This document shows, in pieces, positions 9,729-21,094 of a stretch of 64,000 nt of DNA (the stretch's first letter is position 1; each line of letters begins with the position of its first letter). The notes below the pieces were generated by a model that was given only the letters and a program-made list of their open reading frames with translations, made no database searches and was not told the origin of the DNA. Position numbers and translations under genes: made by a program. The DNA comes from Enterobacter chengduensis (lineage in GTDB: Bacteria; Pseudomonadota; Gammaproteobacteria; Enterobacterales; Enterobacteriaceae), in NCBI RefSeq assembly GCF_001984825.2, contig NZ_CP043318.1, forward strand, positions 4,340,001 through 4,404,000, in the 5' to 3' direction.

Positions 9729-10382
9729 TCAGCTGGCTTTGCGCTCGTGCGCCTGGCGGTACTCCACCAGATCTTCAATCGTCACCACCGGCATATTGTG
9801 CAAACGCGCAAAGGTGATGCACTCCGGCGCGCGCGCCATGGTGCCGTCATCGTTGGTCAGTTCACACAGCACGCCAGCAGGTTTGAAGCCCGCCAGCGTC
9901 ACCAGGTCGATCGTCGCCTCGGTGTGGCCGCCACGGGTCAGCACGCCGCCAGCCTGCGCACGCAGCGGGAAGACGTGGCCAGGACGGTGCAGATCGGATG
10001 GCTTCGCATCATCAGCAATCGCAGCACGTACGGTGGTCAGACGGTCAGCCGCAGACACACCGGTGGTCACGCCGTGCGCGGCTTCAATGGTTACGGTAAA
10101 ACCGGTCCCGAAGGCGCTGGTGTTGTTTTCGACCATCATCGGCAGCTCAAGCTGCTTACGACGATCTTCGTTAATACACAGGCAGACGATGCCGCTGCCG
10201 TGACGGATGGTCAGCGCCATCTGTTCAACGGTCATGTTTTCGGCGGCGAAAATCATGTCGCCTTCGTTTTCACGGTTTTCATCGTCAAGCACCATCACAC
10301 CGCGGCCTTCGCGCAGTGCATCCAGTGCATGTTCAACACGTTGAGTTGAAGTGCCAAAAGAGGAAAGTAGCGTCTGATTCAT
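9729..10382 (-). CDS. ribB: 3,4-dihydroxy-2-butanone-4-phosphate synthase
   Basis: A 217-aa RibB that converts ribulose 5-phosphate to the four-carbon precursor of riboflavin. The catalytic loop [18 protein letters not shown] (residues 31-48) with its acidic metal ligands and the later [10 protein letters not shown] and GHTEATIDL motifs are intact. The length equals the monofunctional enterobacterial enzyme, with no RibA fusion. Its leader carries an FMN riboswitch, so expression falls when flavin is plentiful. Confidence 0.97.
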   Translation of the reverse strand: MNQTLLSSFGTSTQRVEHALDALREGRGVMVLDDENRENEGDMIFAAENMTVEQMALTIRHGSGIVCLCINEDRRKQLELPMMVENNTSAFGTGFTVTIEAAHGVTTGVSAADRLTTVRAAIADDAKPSDLHRPGHVFPLRAQAGGVLTRGGHTEATIDLVTLAGFKPAGVLCELTNDDGTMARAPECITFARLHNMPVVTIEDLVEYRQAHERKAS

Positions 10383-10454
10383 GGTAAAAAAACCTCATTA
10401 ACATTATGGTTACCAGAATCAGGGCAGTCTTAGGAGCGCCGTATAAGCGGCAAA

Positions 10455-10640
10455 AAGATAACGTGAGCGGGCCCATGCCCGACTGGATCGTTACTCTCTC
10501 CCATCCGGACTCTAACCGTCGGCCCCGGAATTACACCGGATCTGCTGACCTTTGAGAATTCACCCAAAGCGCTCGCGGGCTTTCAGCGTTAAGCTGATTT
10601 ACCGCCGGTGGGGAATTTCGCCCCGCCCTGAGAATAAGCG
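10455..10640 (-). promoter_or_regulatory. FMN riboswitch (RFN element) of ribB
   Basis: Read on the minus strand, the leader contains the conserved RFN blocks: GGGCGGGGCGAAATTCCCC then ACCGGCGGTAAATCAGC near 10590-10630, GATCCGGTGTAATTCCGGG near 10520-10550, and GGATGGGAGAGAGTAACG near 10488-10506. A GC-rich hairpin CGGGC ATGG GCCCG follows (10468-10483) as the expression platform. It binds FMN and represses ribB. Confidence 0.93.
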
Positions 10641-10645
10641 AGATA

Positions 10646-10674
10646 ACTATAACGCTATTGATTATCCTGGGCAA
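10646..10674 (-). promoter_or_regulatory. Putative sigma-70 promoter of ribB
   Basis: On the minus strand TTGCCC, a 17-bp spacer, then TATAGT lies just upstream of the riboswitch, placing the start of transcription at its 5' edge. Confidence 0.65.
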
Positions 10675-10758
10675 TGCATAAGCATCAAACAATTTTGTTT
10701 ACCCCGGGCATGACGCGCTACAATGTTCATCAACACCGTTTTATCAAGGGAAGCCACG

Positions 10759-11055
10759 ATGATTGACCCGAAGAAAATTGAGCAGATCGCGCGTCAGGTT
10801 CACGAATCCATGCCAAAAGGCATTCGTGAATTTGGTGATGACGTCGAAAAGAAAATCCGCCAGACGCTGCAGGCCCAGCTGGTTCGCCTTGATTTAGTCA
10901 GCCGCGAAGAGTTTGACGTGCAGACCCAGGTGCTGTTGCGCACCCGCGAGAAGCTGGCGCTGCTGGAACAGCGTCTGACCGAGTTGGAAAACCGTAATGC
11001 ACCGGAAGAAGTGAAGCCGGCACCGGCTATTCCACCGGTGGACGACCAGGAGTAA
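10759..11055 (+). CDS. ubiK: UbiK, ubiquinone biosynthesis accessory factor
   Basis: Starting at ATG 10759 (AAGGGA upstream; the in-frame ATG at 10723 lacks a good site) the product is 98 aa, the size of E. coli YqiC/UbiK. It begins [21 protein letters not shown] and has a C-terminal coiled coil ([16 protein letters not shown], about residues 60-78) with a Pro/Glu-rich tail. UbiK binds UbiJ and lipids and supports the cytosolic ubiquinone-synthesis complex. It stands alone between ribB and hldE. Confidence 0.93.
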   Translation: MIDPKKIEQIARQVHESMPKGIREFGDDVEKKIRQTLQAQLVRLDLVSREEFDVQTQVLLRTREKLALLEQRLTELENRNAPEEVKPAPAIPPVDDQE

Positions 11056-11065
11056 GTGCGGCCTG

Positions 11066-11141
11066 TTGTGCCCGGTGGCGGCTACGCCTTACCGGGCCTA
11101 CATGAACGCGTAGGTCGGGTAAGGCGCAGCCGCCACCCGAC
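11066..11141. repeat. REP/BIME pair after ubiK
   Basis: GTGCCCGGTGGCGGCTACGCC, TTACCGGGCCTAC, a short loop, then GTAGGTCGGGTAAGGC and GCCGCCACCCGAC form two inverted REP units. Confidence 0.85.
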
Positions 11142-11143
11142 AT

Positions 11144-11172
11144 AAAAAACGGGCCTACTGGCCCGTTTTTTT
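11144..11172. terminator. Bidirectional terminator between ubiK and hldE
   Basis: AAAAAACGGGCC TACT GGCCCGTTTTTTT with A- and T-runs on either side of a perfect stem, next to the convergent hldE stop. Confidence 0.9.
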
Positions 11173-12601
11173 ACTGACTGTCTTTCTGGATCTTCTTGAT
11201 GATGTTGGTGGTTGAACACCCGTCCTCAAAGTTGAGCACCATCACCTCGCCGCCGTTGGCCCAGACCTCTTCGCTGCCCGCGATTTGCTCCGGCTTGTAA
11301 TCCCCGCCTTTTACCAGCAGGTCCGGCAGAATCCCGGCAATCAGGCGCTGCGGCGTGTCTTCTTCAAACGACACCACCCAGTCCACGGCCTCCAGCGCGC
11401 CGAGCACGATCATGCGCTGCTCCAGCGGGTTCACCGGACGCGTTTCGCCCTTCAGGCGTTTGGTCGACGCATCGCTGTTGACCGCCACAATCAGACGATC
11501 GCCCAGCTTGCGCGCGTTCGCCAGATAAGAGACGTGGCCCGCGTGCAGAATGTCGAACACGCCGTTGGTCATCACCACTTTTTCACCGCGCTTGCGCGCG
11601 GCGGCGACGGCCACCTTCAGCTCGTCTTCGGTCATGACGCCAAAACCGGTGTCCGCACGGCCGCGCACCGCGTTTTCCAGCTCGATTGGCGAAACGGTTG
11701 ATGTCCCGAGCTTGCCGACCACCACGCCCGCCGCGGCGTTGGCGAAGTAACACGCCTCTTCCAGGGAATTGCCCGCGGCCAGCGTCGCCGCCAGCACGCC
11801 GATCACCGTATCACCGGCACCGGTCACGTCGTAGACTTCCTGCGCCTGAGTCGGCATGTGAAGCGGCGCCTTGCCCGGCTGCAGCAGCGTCATCCCCTGC
11901 TCGGAGCGGGTCACCAGCAGCGCGGACAGCTCGAAGTCAGCAATGATCTTCATGCCGCGCTCAACCAGCTCTTCCTCGGTTTTGCATTTGCCCGCCACCG
12001 CTTCAAACTCGGAGAGGTTTGGCGTCAGCAGCGTCGCGCCGCGATAGCGCTCAAAGTCGGTGCCTTTCGGGTCGATTAGCACCGGCACATTCGCTTTACG
12101 CGCCAGCTGGATCATCGTCTGCACGCTGGCCAGCGCGCCTTTCGCGTAGTCGGACAGCACCAGCGCGCCGATATTGCCCAGAGCCTGGTTGATGCGCTCG
12201 TGCAGCGGCTCGGGATCGACGCCTTCAAATCCTTCTTCAAAGTCGAGGCGGATCAGCTGCTGGTTGCGCGACAGCACGCGCAGCTTGGTAATCGTGGGGT
12301 GGGTCGGAACCGAAACGAAGTCGCACTTCACGTTCACGTCCGCCAGCGACTTGCTCAGCGCGCGGGCCGCATCGTCAATGCCGGTTAAGCCCACCAGACG
12401 CGACTGCGCGCCCAGGGAGGCAATGTTCATCGCCACGTTTGCCGCGCCGCCGGGACGCTCTTCAATGGTGTCGACCTTAACGACGGGTACCGGCGCTTCC
12501 GGAGAGATGCGGCTGGTCGGCCCATACCAGTAGCGATCCAGCATCACATCCCCGACAACCATTACTCCAGCACGTTCAAACTCTGGCAGTGTTACTTTCA
12601 T
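11171..12601 (-). CDS. hldE: Bifunctional heptose-7-phosphate kinase / heptose-1-phosphate adenylyltransferase
   Basis: A 476-aa HldE (RfaE) that makes ADP-D-glycero-beta-D-manno-heptose for the lipopolysaccharide inner core. The N-terminal PfkB-type kinase domain has [15 protein letters not shown] (about residue 51) and the ATP/catalytic motif [11 protein letters not shown] (about residue 264). The C-terminal nucleotidyltransferase shows [16 protein letters not shown] with the HxGH motif (about residue 350). glnE lies directly upstream on the same strand, an arrangement conserved in enterobacteria. Confidence 0.97.
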   Translation of the reverse strand: MKVTLPEFERAGVMVVGDVMLDRYWYGPTSRISPEAPVPVVKVDTIEERPGGAANVAMNIASLGAQSRLVGLTGIDDAARALSKSLADVNVKCDFVSVPTHPTITKLRVLSRNQQLIRLDFEEGFEGVDPEPLHERINQALGNIGALVLSDYAKGALASVQTMIQLARKANVPVLIDPKGTDFERYRGATLLTPNLSEFEAVAGKCKTEEELVERGMKIIADFELSALLVTRSEQGMTLLQPGKAPLHMPTQAQEVYDVTGAGDTVIGVLAATLAAGNSLEEACYFANAAAGVVVGKLGTSTVSPIELENAVRGRADTGFGVMTEDELKVAVAAARKRGEKVVMTNGVFDILHAGHVSYLANARKLGDRLIVAVNSDASTKRLKGETRPVNPLEQRMIVLGALEAVDWVVSFEEDTPQRLIAGILPDLLVKGGDYKPEQIAGSEEVWANGGEVMVLNFEDGCSTTNIIKKIQKDSQ

Positions 12602-12641
12602 TCCTGACTCCAGAAAGATTCACAATTTGCGCGCGATAATA

Positions 12642-15497
12642 TCACACTTGATTTGTTACGCACGGCTCCACCAGCCATTTCTGCCAGCTTGCCGTTACCT
12701 GGGCGCGCTCTGCGACAAAACGGTCCAGCGCCACGTGGCCCGGCTGCTCCTGCAGCGCAAGGTGATGAAGCTCGTCGCGCAGCGTGGTGTAGGCGCGGGT
12801 TAAGGCCTGCGCCTCCTGCTCGTCCATAATGTCGTTTTGCGCCAGCAGCTCCAGAATGCGCACGTTGTCGGACCAGCGCGTCAGCTTCGGCTTGTCGTGC
12901 GCGTGGAGCAGCACCAGATACTGGGTAATGAACTCAATATCGGTAATGCCGCCCTCGTCGGCTTTAATATCAAAGCGATCGCGATGCTTATTGCCCAGGT
13001 GCGCGCGCATTTTCTCGCGCATTTCGCGCACTTCCGTTTGCAGCGTGCTGCCCTCGCGCACGGTGGTCATCACCGCTTTACGGATGGCATCGAACTGCGT
13101 TTTGAGCTGCGGATCGCCATACACCACGCGGGCGCGCACCAGCGCCTGATGCTCCCACGTCCAGGCTTCACTCTTCTGGTAGTCGGCGAAGGACTCCGTC
13201 GAGGTGACCAGCATGCCCGCCGCGCCGGACGGACGCAGGCGCGCATCCACTTCGTACAAAATGCCCGACGAGGTGCGGGTGCTGAACAGGTGCATGATGC
13301 GCTGGGCAAGGCGAAGATAAAACTGACGACCGTCGATTTCGCGCTCGCCGTCGGTCATCACGTCAACCGGGCAGTCGTGGAGGAAAATTAAATCCAGATC
13401 GGAGCTGTATCCCAGCTCCCAGCCGCCGAGCTTGCCGTAGCCGACCACCGCAAAGCCGCGCCCCTCTCGGTCGGCCAGGTGCTTCGGCTGGCCGTAGCGG
13501 GCAACCATCTGCACCCACGCCTGCTGCACGACCGCGTCAATAATCGCTTCCGCGAGCCAGGTTAAGTGATCGCTCACTTTCATCACCGGCAGCGTTCCGG
13601 CGATATCCGCGGCCGCCACGCGCAGCATCTGGGCCTGCTTAAACTGGCGCAGCGCCTCCAGCTGCTGCTCCTCGTCCTCTTCCGGCACGCGCAGCAGATA
13701 CTGGCGCAGCTCGTCCCGGTAGGCGTCGGTCGCCGTCGGCTGATAGAGGGTATTCGGATCGAGCAGCTCGTCCAGCAGCAGCGGGTAACGTGCCAGCTTG
13801 TTGGCCACCATCGGCGAGGCGGCACAGAGGGAAATCAGGTGCTTGAGTGCCCCCGGGAACTCGCTCAACAGCTCAAGATAGGTGGTACGGGTGATAATCC
13901 CGCTCAGCAGCGGCATCATGCGCGACAGCGGCACCGGCGCATCCGCGCGCGAGCAGACCTCGCTCAGCAGGTGCGGCATCAGGTGATCCAGCACCTGCCG
14001 ACCGCGCGGGCCGATGGCGCGCTTGTTCAGCTCAAGACGGAAATCGGCGATCAGCGCCACCACGCGATGGCGCGCGTCGTCGGTCAAGTGCGTCAGCACC
14101 GGCGTGGTGTCATCTTCCTGAAGCGCGTCCTGCCACAGCTCGCGCCAGTGCTCGGAGATCGCATCGTCCGGCGATTCACTTTCGTCGTCGCCAATCAGAT
14201 CGTTAAAGATGCGGCGCACGCCTGCCATGTGTTCGTCCAGCCGTTCGATCAGCGTTGACCAGTTTTCCACGCGCATCCCCCAGGCCAGACGCGCCCGATT
14301 CAGGTCATCGCCCGGCAGGGTCTGGGTCTGTTCGTCGTTGATGCTTTGCAGCAGGTTTTCCAGACGACGCAGGAACAGATAGGCCTCGCGCAGGGTTTGC
14401 GCGTCGCCGTCCGGCAGCAGGTGCAGCTGCTCAATGGCGCTCAGCGTCGGCAGCAGCGAGCGGGACTGCAGCGACGGCTCGCGCCCGCCGCGAATCAGCT
14501 GGAAGACCTGGACGATAAATTCGATTTCGCGGATGCCGCCCGCGCCGAGCTTAATGTTGTCCTTCAGCCCACGACGGCGCACCTCGCGGGCAATCATCCC
14601 TTTCATATTGCGCAGGGACTGAATCACGCTGAAGTCGATATAGCGACGGAACACGAACGGGCGCAGCATGGCGCGCAGCTCGTTGGCGTAGGCGTCGTCG
14701 CTGTCGCCCATGATCCGCGCTTTAACCATCGCGTAACGCTCCCAGTCGCGCCCCTGCTCCTGGTAATAATCCTCCAGCGCGGCAAAGCTCAGCACCAGCG
14801 GGCCGCTGTCGCCAAACGGGCGCAGGCGCATGTCCACGCGGTAGACAAAGCCGTCCTGCGTCGGCTGGTCCAGCGCCTTAATCAGGCGCTGGCCGAGGCG
14901 GGTAAAGAACTGGGCGTTGTCCAGCTCGCGACGCCCGCCGCGCGTGGAGCCGTTCTCTGGCCAGGCAAAAATCAGGTCGATATCGGAGGAGAAGTTCAGC
15001 TCGCAGCCGCCCAGCTTGCCCATCCCCAGAATCAGCAGCGGCTGAGGAACCCCTTCCTCACTGCACGGCGTGCCCCACTCTTTACAGCAGGCGGCGTAGA
15101 GCCAGTCGCGCGCGGCGACAATCAGCGTTTGCGCCAGCTCACTCAACTGCTGCAAGGTACTCTCTTCGCTCACCAGCGCCAGCGACTGCGCCCAGGCAAT
15201 GCGTACCATTACCCGACGGCGGAACTGGCGCAGAACGCGCATCAGCGAGGCTTCATCCGCTACCTCCGCCAGCGCGGTGTGCAGCCAGCCGGCATACTGC
15301 CGCCACTCGTCCGCCTGCGGGGGGGCATTTTCAAGCTCCGCCAGCCAGTCCGGATTAGCGGTGATACTTTCCTGCACAAAATCACTGAAGGCGAGCACGC
15401 TCCTGGCCTGCTCGCTTAACGATGACGCCGGTAATGACTCGGGCAGACGTTCGCAAACGGTCTGCCACTGCTGCTGTAACTGCGAAGAAAGCGGCAT
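12642..15497 (-). CDS. glnE: Glutamine synthetase adenylyltransferase/deadenylase
   Basis: A 951-aa GlnE, the full length of the family. It attaches and removes AMP on glutamine synthetase in response to PII/PII-UMP and glutamine. Two nucleotidyltransferase domains are seen: [20 protein letters not shown] (about residue 160, deadenylylase half) and [20 protein letters not shown] (about residue 680, adenylylase half). It lies between ygiF and hldE on the same strand with short gaps and is probably co-transcribed with both. Confidence 0.97.
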   Translation of the reverse strand: MPLSSQLQQQWQTVCERLPESLPASSLSEQARSVLAFSDFVQESITANPDWLAELENAPPQADEWRQYAGWLHTALAEVADEASLMRVLRQFRRRVMVRIAWAQSLALVSEESTLQQLSELAQTLIVAARDWLYAACCKEWGTPCSEEGVPQPLLILGMGKLGGCELNFSSDIDLIFAWPENGSTRGGRRELDNAQFFTRLGQRLIKALDQPTQDGFVYRVDMRLRPFGDSGPLVLSFAALEDYYQEQGRDWERYAMVKARIMGDSDDAYANELRAMLRPFVFRRYIDFSVIQSLRNMKGMIAREVRRRGLKDNIKLGAGGIREIEFIVQVFQLIRGGREPSLQSRSLLPTLSAIEQLHLLPDGDAQTLREAYLFLRRLENLLQSINDEQTQTLPGDDLNRARLAWGMRVENWSTLIERLDEHMAGVRRIFNDLIGDDESESPDDAISEHWRELWQDALQEDDTTPVLTHLTDDARHRVVALIADFRLELNKRAIGPRGRQVLDHLMPHLLSEVCSRADAPVPLSRMMPLLSGIITRTTYLELLSEFPGALKHLISLCAASPMVANKLARYPLLLDELLDPNTLYQPTATDAYRDELRQYLLRVPEEDEEQQLEALRQFKQAQMLRVAAADIAGTLPVMKVSDHLTWLAEAIIDAVVQQAWVQMVARYGQPKHLADREGRGFAVVGYGKLGGWELGYSSDLDLIFLHDCPVDVMTDGEREIDGRQFYLRLAQRIMHLFSTRTSSGILYEVDARLRPSGAAGMLVTSTESFADYQKSEAWTWEHQALVRARVVYGDPQLKTQFDAIRKAVMTTVREGSTLQTEVREMREKMRAHLGNKHRDRFDIKADEGGITDIEFITQYLVLLHAHDKPKLTRWSDNVRILELLAQNDIMDEQEAQALTRAYTTLRDELHHLALQEQPGHVALDRFVAERAQVTASWQKWLVEPCVTNQV

Positions 15498-15518
15498 TTT
15501 GGGGGTTCCTTGCCAGAG

Positions 15519-16820
15519 TTAACGTTTTCCGCTGTGCAGCCAGAACGGCTCCTGCGAAATGGCCTCGTTACGGAAATGCTCAATCTCAATATGCTGGCGG
15601 GTTTCAATGGCATGCTTCAGCCCCTGCCAGTTTTCCAGCCAGGCCTGCGCCCGTGGCCCGTCGTAGGCACCGGAAAGGAGCAGCATGCTGTCGATGTTGC
15701 GCGAAAGGCGGGGCAGCTGATCGCCATACTTATCGCCGAGCGGATACGCAAAGGTGCTCTTCAGCTCGGCAGCATGGCGGGAAAGATGAATGTCCGCGAA
15801 ACGCTTAAAGTTTTCCGCGATTTTGGCCTCTGCTTTCGCATCCAGGAAGGCGCGCCAGCCGCGCGTGACCAGAAACTCGGTTAGCGCCAGTTTTGCGGCA
15901 GCGGCTTGCGGGCTGTAGATCGCCGTTTGCGCGGAGACGTCCGAGAGCATCAGCGTTTCGGTTTGCGTCAGCAGATCACGTAAGTGAGCGCTCGCTTTGC
16001 GAGGAACGATACCGCCGAACAGCGCCAGGGTATGGCGCACCAGTGCAATGGCCGCCAGCACGTGGGTTTTGGCATGCTTCACATTACGCGCCCACAGCTC
16101 TTCGTGGTACTGCCACTGCGAAAGCGCCAGCTCCAGCGCGGCTTCCAGACCCTGCTCAACGCTGGCTTTCGGCGCAACGTGCAGGATGGTCATCTCTTTC
16201 AGGACGCGCGGCGCATTTCCGGCGGCCAGATGGTAACCGCGCGCGGCTTTACTCAGGCTTCCCTGACGCAGTCCGGACTGATTCACCAGCCTGCGCGCCA
16301 GCTTCAGCACGTCATTCGCGTCCCCTTCCAGCAGCTCAAGCTCCAGTTCGCAAATCGGCTCCTGGTACTCACCCGCCTTCACGTCGCCCAGATCGAGGGC
16401 GATTTCGATACGGCTTTTACCTTCCGTCACCAGCCATTTCTCACGCCAGAAATCGGTGCTGAACAGCGGCTGCACCTGTTCCGCCAGCGTGGCAGGCAGT
16501 CCACCTTCCGGCCAGACGTCCGCCGGAAAACGTTCCAGCTCAAGTTCTGGCTGGTTGATGTCGATATTGTATTCCGGACGCTGATGTAAACCGCCGACCA
16601 CGCGGCCAGCAATTTTCATCGTCATCTCGTAGCGGCCGTTCGCGCCACGGATGCGCAGGCCCATATTGTGGCGACGCAGCCAGTTGTCCGGCGTTTCGTA
16701 ATAGATATTAAGCAGTTGTACCGGTGCATGGTGTTCGCCGGAAAGCGTATGCAGATGCTGGCGGAGTGCGTCAACGCTGTCTTTTTCGACGATAAATTTT
16801 AATTCGATTTCCTGAGCCAT
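15519..16820 (-). CDS. ygiF: Inorganic triphosphatase YgiF (CYTH-CHAD protein)
   Basis: A 433-aa protein with an N-terminal CYTH triphosphate-tunnel domain (MAQEIELKFIV; the EIELK motif binds the metal-triphosphate) and a C-terminal CHAD helical domain with conserved His residues (for example VKHAKTHVLAAIALVRHTLALFGG). The E. coli protein hydrolyses inorganic triphosphate. It is first in the ygiF-glnE-hldE run, with glnE starting 21 bp after its stop. Confidence 0.95.
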   Translation of the reverse strand: MAQEIELKFIVEKDSVDALRQHLHTLSGEHHAPVQLLNIYYETPDNWLRRHNMGLRIRGANGRYEMTMKIAGRVVGGLHQRPEYNIDINQPELELERFPADVWPEGGLPATLAEQVQPLFSTDFWREKWLVTEGKSRIEIALDLGDVKAGEYQEPICELELELLEGDANDVLKLARRLVNQSGLRQGSLSKAARGYHLAAGNAPRVLKEMTILHVAPKASVEQGLEAALELALSQWQYHEELWARNVKHAKTHVLAAIALVRHTLALFGGIVPRKASAHLRDLLTQTETLMLSDVSAQTAIYSPQAAAAKLALTEFLVTRGWRAFLDAKAEAKIAENFKRFADIHLSRHAAELKSTFAYPLGDKYGDQLPRLSRNIDSMLLLSGAYDGPRAQAWLENWQGLKHAIETRQHIEIEHFRNEAISQEPFWLHSGKR

Positions 16821-17049
16821 AGCCTTGTACTTTTGCGGGCGTCACAGACGCGTCAATGAGGGCGAACTTCCTCGCCATTTGTTTGTCAGTACATAGTATT
16901 TTGCGCCAAATTGCCATGCAATGAGCAATTTGTCGGGCGTAAATGTCCAGAGTCGTGACACAGATGATTCCGATTGCTGACGAATGCTTTGCGTAGAGAC
17001 ACTGTTGCCACTACTATCGTTCCACTATTTATGAAAATAACGACTAATG

Positions 17050-17670
17050 ATGCTTAAATTACGCCTGATTGGACTTACTTTACTCGCTTTTAGCGCCGCA
17101 ACCGCAGTGCACGCTGAAGAGAAGCGTTACGTTTCTGACGAACTGAACACCTGGGTACGCAGTGGCCCCGGAGATAATTATCGCCTCGTGGGCACGGTGA
17201 ATGCCGGCGAGGAAGTCACCCTGTTACAGACCAATGCCGACACCAACTATGGTCAGGTTCGCGACAGCACCGGCCGTACGTCCTGGATCCCGCTGAAAGA
17301 GCTTAGCACCGTCCCTAGCCTGCGCACCCGCGTGCCGGATCTGGAAAATCAGGTGAAAACCCTGACCGACAAGCTGAACAACATCGACGGCACCTGGAAC
17401 CAGCGCACCGCAGAAATGCAGCAGAAGGTAGCGCAGAGCGACGGCGTGATTAACGGCCTGAAGGAAGAGAACCAGAAGCTGAAAAACGAGCTGATTGTCG
17501 CGCAGAAGAAGGTGAATGCCGCCAATCTGCAGCTCGATGACAAACAGCGCACCATCATCATGCAGTGGTTTATGTATGGCGGCGGCGTGCTGGGCGTGGG
17601 TCTGGTGCTGGGTCTGGTCCTGCCGCATCTGATCCCAAGCCGTAAGCGTAAAGACCGCTGGATGAACTAA
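17050..17670 (+). CDS. ygiM: YgiM, SH3b-domain membrane protein
   Basis: Of two adjacent ATGs, 17050 gives 206 aa, equal to E. coli YgiM. A signal sequence ends near AVHAEEKRYVSDE; then comes a bacterial SH3 domain (NTWVRSGPGDNYRLVGTVNAGEEVTLL), a long coiled coil (about residues 95-165) and one C-terminal transmembrane helix (GGGVLGVGLVLGLVLPHLI) followed by basic residues (SRKRKDRW). A role in the cell envelope is inferred from its topology. cca follows in the same direction after 60 bp. Confidence 0.92.
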   Translation: MLKLRLIGLTLLAFSAATAVHAEEKRYVSDELNTWVRSGPGDNYRLVGTVNAGEEVTLLQTNADTNYGQVRDSTGRTSWIPLKELSTVPSLRTRVPDLENQVKTLTDKLNNIDGTWNQRTAEMQQKVAQSDGVINGLKEENQKLKNELIVAQKKVNAANLQLDDKQRTIIMQWFMYGGGVLGVGLVLGLVLPHLIPSRKRKDRWMN

Positions 17671-17730
17671 TTCGTCTTCTCTGCCAGACTTACGTATCAT
17701 TCTGGAAAAGAGAAAACGGGAGAGTGGGGC

Positions 17731-18972
17731 GTGAAGAGTTATCTGGTCGGTGGTGCGGTTCGTGATGCGTTGTTAGGTCTGCCGGTCAAAGATAAAGACT
17801 GGGTGGTGGTGGGCGCCACCCCGGAAGAGATGCTCGACGCGGGCTACCAGCAGGTAGGCCGCGATTTTCCCGTATTTCTGCACCCGAAAAGCCGTGAAGA
17901 GTATGCCCTGGCGCGTACCGAGCGGAAATCCGGCTCGGGCTATACCGGCTTCACCTGCTATGCCGCGCCGGACGTCACGCTGGAGCAGGATCTGCTGCGT
18001 CGCGATCTCACCATCAACGCGCTGGCGCAGGACGAAAACGGCCAGATCGTTGACGCCTATGGCGGCCAGGACGATCTGCGCAACCGCCTTTTACGTCACG
18101 TCTCCCCCGCGTTTTCTGAAGATCCGCTCCGCGTGCTGCGCGTAGCCCGCTTTGCCGCGCGCTATGCCCATCTCAGCTTCCGTATTGCCGATGAGACAAT
18201 GACGCTGATGACCGCCATGACCGAGGCGGGCGAGCTTGAACACCTGACCCCCGAGCGCGTCTGGAAAGAGACGGAAAATGCCCTCACCACGCGTAATCCG
18301 CAGGTCTTTTTCCAGGTGCTGCGCGACTGCGGCGCGCTGAAGGTGCTGTTCCCGGAAATCGACGCGCTGTTTGGCGTCCCTGCCCCGGCGAAATGGCACC
18401 CGGAAATTGATACCGGCGTGCATACGCTGATGACCCTGAGCATGGCGGCCATGCTCAGCCCTGACTTGGACGTGCGCTTTTCGACCCTGTGCCACGATCT
18501 CGGCAAAGGCTTAACCCCTAAAGAATTCTGGCCTCGCCACCACGGGCACGGCCCGGCAGGGGTGAAGCTGGTCGAGGGGCTGTGCCAGCGTCTGCGCGTG
18601 CCGAACGAAATCCGCGATCTGGCGAAACTGGTGGCCGAATTCCACGATCTGATCCACACCTTCCCCATCCTGAAACCGGCCACTATCGTGAAGCTGTTCG
18701 ATAACATCGACGCCTGGCGCAAGCCCCAGCGCGTGGAGCAAATTGCGCTCACCAGCGAAGCGGACGTGCGCGGTCGGACCGGGTTTGAAGCGTGCGACTA
18801 CCCGCAGGGACGTTTACTGCGTAAAGCCTGGGAGGTGGCAAAAGCGGTGCCGACGAAGGACGTTGTCGAGGCAGGGTTTAAAGGCCCGGAGATCCGCGAA
18901 GAGCTGACAAAACGGCGGATTGATGCCGTCGCGGCGTGGAAGGAAAAGCATTGCCCTCAGCCAAAAGACTGA
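17731..18972 (+). CDS. cca: Multifunctional CCA-adding enzyme (tRNA nucleotidyltransferase)
   Basis: A 413-aa class II CCA-adding enzyme starting at GTG 17731 (GGGAGAGTGGGGC upstream). The N-terminal head has [22 protein letters not shown] with the catalytic DxD and the [10 protein letters not shown] motif; the C-terminal HD domain has [13 protein letters not shown] and HHGHGPAG, typical of the gamma-proteobacterial enzyme with phosphatase and cyclic phosphodiesterase activity. It repairs and matures tRNA 3' ends. Convergent with uppP, only 13 bp apart. Confidence 0.97.
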   Translation: MKSYLVGGAVRDALLGLPVKDKDWVVVGATPEEMLDAGYQQVGRDFPVFLHPKSREEYALARTERKSGSGYTGFTCYAAPDVTLEQDLLRRDLTINALAQDENGQIVDAYGGQDDLRNRLLRHVSPAFSEDPLRVLRVARFAARYAHLSFRIADETMTLMTAMTEAGELEHLTPERVWKETENALTTRNPQVFFQVLRDCGALKVLFPEIDALFGVPAPAKWHPEIDTGVHTLMTLSMAAMLSPDLDVRFSTLCHDLGKGLTPKEFWPRHHGHGPAGVKLVEGLCQRLRVPNEIRDLAKLVAEFHDLIHTFPILKPATIVKLFDNIDAWRKPQRVEQIALTSEADVRGRTGFEACDYPQGRLLRKAWEVAKAVPTKDVVEAGFKGPEIREELTKRRIDAVAAWKEKHCPQPKD

Positions 18973-18985
18973 GGGCTGTGGGTCA

Positions 18986-19807
18986 TCAGAAGAAGACCAC
19001 GTATACCGCAGCCGCCACGATAAAACGATAGATCGCGAACGGAATAAACGAGATGCGCTTAATCAGCTGCAGGAAGGTTTTGATGGCAATCAGCGCCACG
19101 ATAAACGCGGTGATGAAGCCGACGGCGAACATCGGAATGTCGCCAGCCGTCAGGAAGTGATAGCTCTTATAGACGTCAAGCACGGTGGCGCCCATCATCA
19201 TCGGCACCGCCAGCAGGAACGAGAACTCTGACGCGGCGTAACGGCTCACGCCCATCAGCATCCCGCCGGAAATGGTTGCGCCTGAACGGGAGAAGCCCGG
19301 CCACAGTGCCAGACACTGGAAGCAGCCGATCATAAACGCCTGACGATAGGTCATATCGTCCAGCCCTTCCGCGCGCGGCGTTTTTGGCTTCAGCACTTCG
19401 GCGGCAATCAGCAGGAAGCCGCCGACCACCAGCGCATACATCACGTTAATCGGATTAAACAGCGATTTGATGGCGTCGTGGAAAACCAGGCCCAGCACCA
19501 CCGCCGGGATCATCCCGAGCAGAATATGGATCAGCGACAGGCGGCCTTTACCGGCCCCCTCGTGCTGAGGCGGACGGCCAAAGTGAATGCCGATCAGGCC
19601 AAACAGGCGGCGCCAGAACATCACCACCACCGCCAGAATGGACCCCAGCTGGATCACGACTTCAAACGTTTTCGCGGTATCGCCTTCAAAGCCCAGCAGA
19701 TGGCCAACGATAATCATATGGCCGGTACTGGAAACCGGTAAAAACTCCGTCAATCCTTCGACCACACCCAGTATTGCCGCCACCAGCAGCGAGTGCATAT
19801 CGCTCAT
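18986..19807 (-). CDS. uppP: Undecaprenyl-diphosphatase (BacA/UppP)
   Basis: A 273-aa polytopic membrane enzyme that recycles undecaprenyl pyrophosphate for peptidoglycan and O-antigen synthesis and gives basal bacitracin resistance. The catalytic loops [16 protein letters not shown] (about residue 17) and [14 protein letters not shown] (about residue 170) are intact. Length is the family norm. Next upstream is folB, also on the minus strand but 106 bp away. Confidence 0.97.
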   Translation of the reverse strand: MSDMHSLLVAAILGVVEGLTEFLPVSSTGHMIIVGHLLGFEGDTAKTFEVVIQLGSILAVVVMFWRRLFGLIGIHFGRPPQHEGAGKGRLSLIHILLGMIPAVVLGLVFHDAIKSLFNPINVMYALVVGGFLLIAAEVLKPKTPRAEGLDDMTYRQAFMIGCFQCLALWPGFSRSGATISGGMLMGVSRYAASEFSFLLAVPMMMGATVLDVYKSYHFLTAGDIPMFAVGFITAFIVALIAIKTFLQLIKRISFIPFAIYRFIVAAAVYVVFF

Positions 19808-19913
19808 CTATAAACCCCTAAAAAAGATATAAAAAAACGGTGTCCCATGCGGACCACCGATAAGATACAGTCTTGAGACCGTTATAGCCTAAAATGGTTT
19901 AGCTATTATGACG

Positions 19914-20282
19914 TTAAATCTTTCCTTTCAGATTTGTGCCACGCTCGATGATGACCCCCACGTTGGCGGCGCGCGCCACCGCGCCAGGCTTGCTCAGCTT
20001 GATGCGCACCCACGGTGAGTTGAATTTTTTCAGCAGCAATTCTGCGACCTCTTCCGCCACCCGCTCCACCAGCGCAAAACGCTGCCCTTCCACATGGCCG
20101 ATGACCGTTTCGCTGATGTCGGCATAGCTCAGACAGTCGTTCACGTCATCGCTTTTTGCCGATTTGCGGTTATCCCACCCCATTTCGATATCGAACACCA
20201 GCTTCTGCTCGATGGTCTGTTCCCAGTCGTAAACACCAATAGTGGTGATTACCGAAAGTTGCTCTATAAATACAATATCCAT
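19914..20282 (-). CDS. folB: Dihydroneopterin aldolase
   Basis: Product 122 aa from ATG 20282 (the codon before it is also ATG). [22 protein letters not shown] carries the Glu/Tyr substrate-site residues and the C-terminal [18 protein letters not shown] includes the catalytic Lys. It converts 7,8-dihydroneopterin to 6-hydroxymethyl-dihydropterin in folate synthesis. It is divergent from plsY, with a 107-bp spacer. Confidence 0.96.
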   Translation of the reverse strand: MDIVFIEQLSVITTIGVYDWEQTIEQKLVFDIEMGWDNRKSAKSDDVNDCLSYADISETVIGHVEGQRFALVERVAEEVAELLLKKFNSPWVRIKLSKPGAVARAANVGVIIERGTNLKGKI

Positions 20283-20389
20283 CACGACCTGCCTGCTTTT
20301 TGGCTAAACCGGATACCACTTCCGGCGAATTATGCGTATTATCCACAGATGCTGAGAATACAGATACCTTTTCAAAACGGAACAGCGTT

Positions 20390-21004
20390 ATGAGTGCAAT
20401 CGCGCCTGGAATGATCCTCCTCGCCTATCTTTGCGGCTCAATCTCCAGCGCCATTCTGGTCTGCCGCATTGCCGGGTTACCTGACCCGCGTGAAAGCGGT
20501 TCCGGGAATCCGGGAGCGACCAACGTACTACGAATTGGCGGCAAGGGAGCAGCCGTAGCGGTTTTGATTTTTGATGTTCTGAAAGGAATGCTGCCCGTCT
20601 GGGGTGCCTATGCGCTGGGCGTCACGCCGTTCTGGCTGGGGCTGATTGCGATCGCCGCCTGCGTCGGGCACATCTGGCCCGTATTCTTCGGTTTTAAAGG
20701 CGGCAAAGGCGTTGCAACCGCATTTGGCGCCATTGCGCCCATCGGCTGGGACTTAACCGGCGTGATGGCCGGAACCTGGCTACTGACCATTTTGCTGAGC
20801 GGCTATTCGTCGCTGGGCGCTATCGTCAGCGCGCTCATCGCCCCGTTTTACGTCTGGTGGTTCAAGCCGCAGTTCACCTTCCCGGTGTCGATGCTCTCCT
20901 GCCTTATCCTGCTGCGCCATCACGACAATATTCAGCGCCTGTGGCGTCGTCAGGAGACCAAAATCTGGACGAAGCTCAAGAGGAAGAAAAAAGACGCTCC
21001 GTAA
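20390..21004 (+). CDS. plsY: Acyl-phosphate:glycerol-3-phosphate acyltransferase
   Basis: 204 aa from ATG 20390, the length of E. coli PlsY (YgiH); a longer in-frame start at 20300 would run through the folB promoter region. The membrane enzyme shows the three PlsY motifs: [35 protein letters not shown] and the later HHDNIQRL. It makes lysophosphatidic acid from acyl phosphate and glycerol 3-phosphate in phospholipid synthesis. Confidence 0.97.
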   Translation: MSAIAPGMILLAYLCGSISSAILVCRIAGLPDPRESGSGNPGATNVLRIGGKGAAVAVLIFDVLKGMLPVWGAYALGVTPFWLGLIAIAACVGHIWPVFFGFKGGKGVATAFGAIAPIGWDLTGVMAGTWLLTILLSGYSSLGAIVSALIAPFYVWWFKPQFTFPVSMLSCLILLRHHDNIQRLWRRQETKIWTKLKRKKKDAP

Positions 21005-21094
21005 GGTTAGTTATGCCTTATAGCCAAATGTGATTTTGGTCACCTTCTGCCTGTGGTAACTGTTAATGACACAACACAACCACACAAGAAGAAA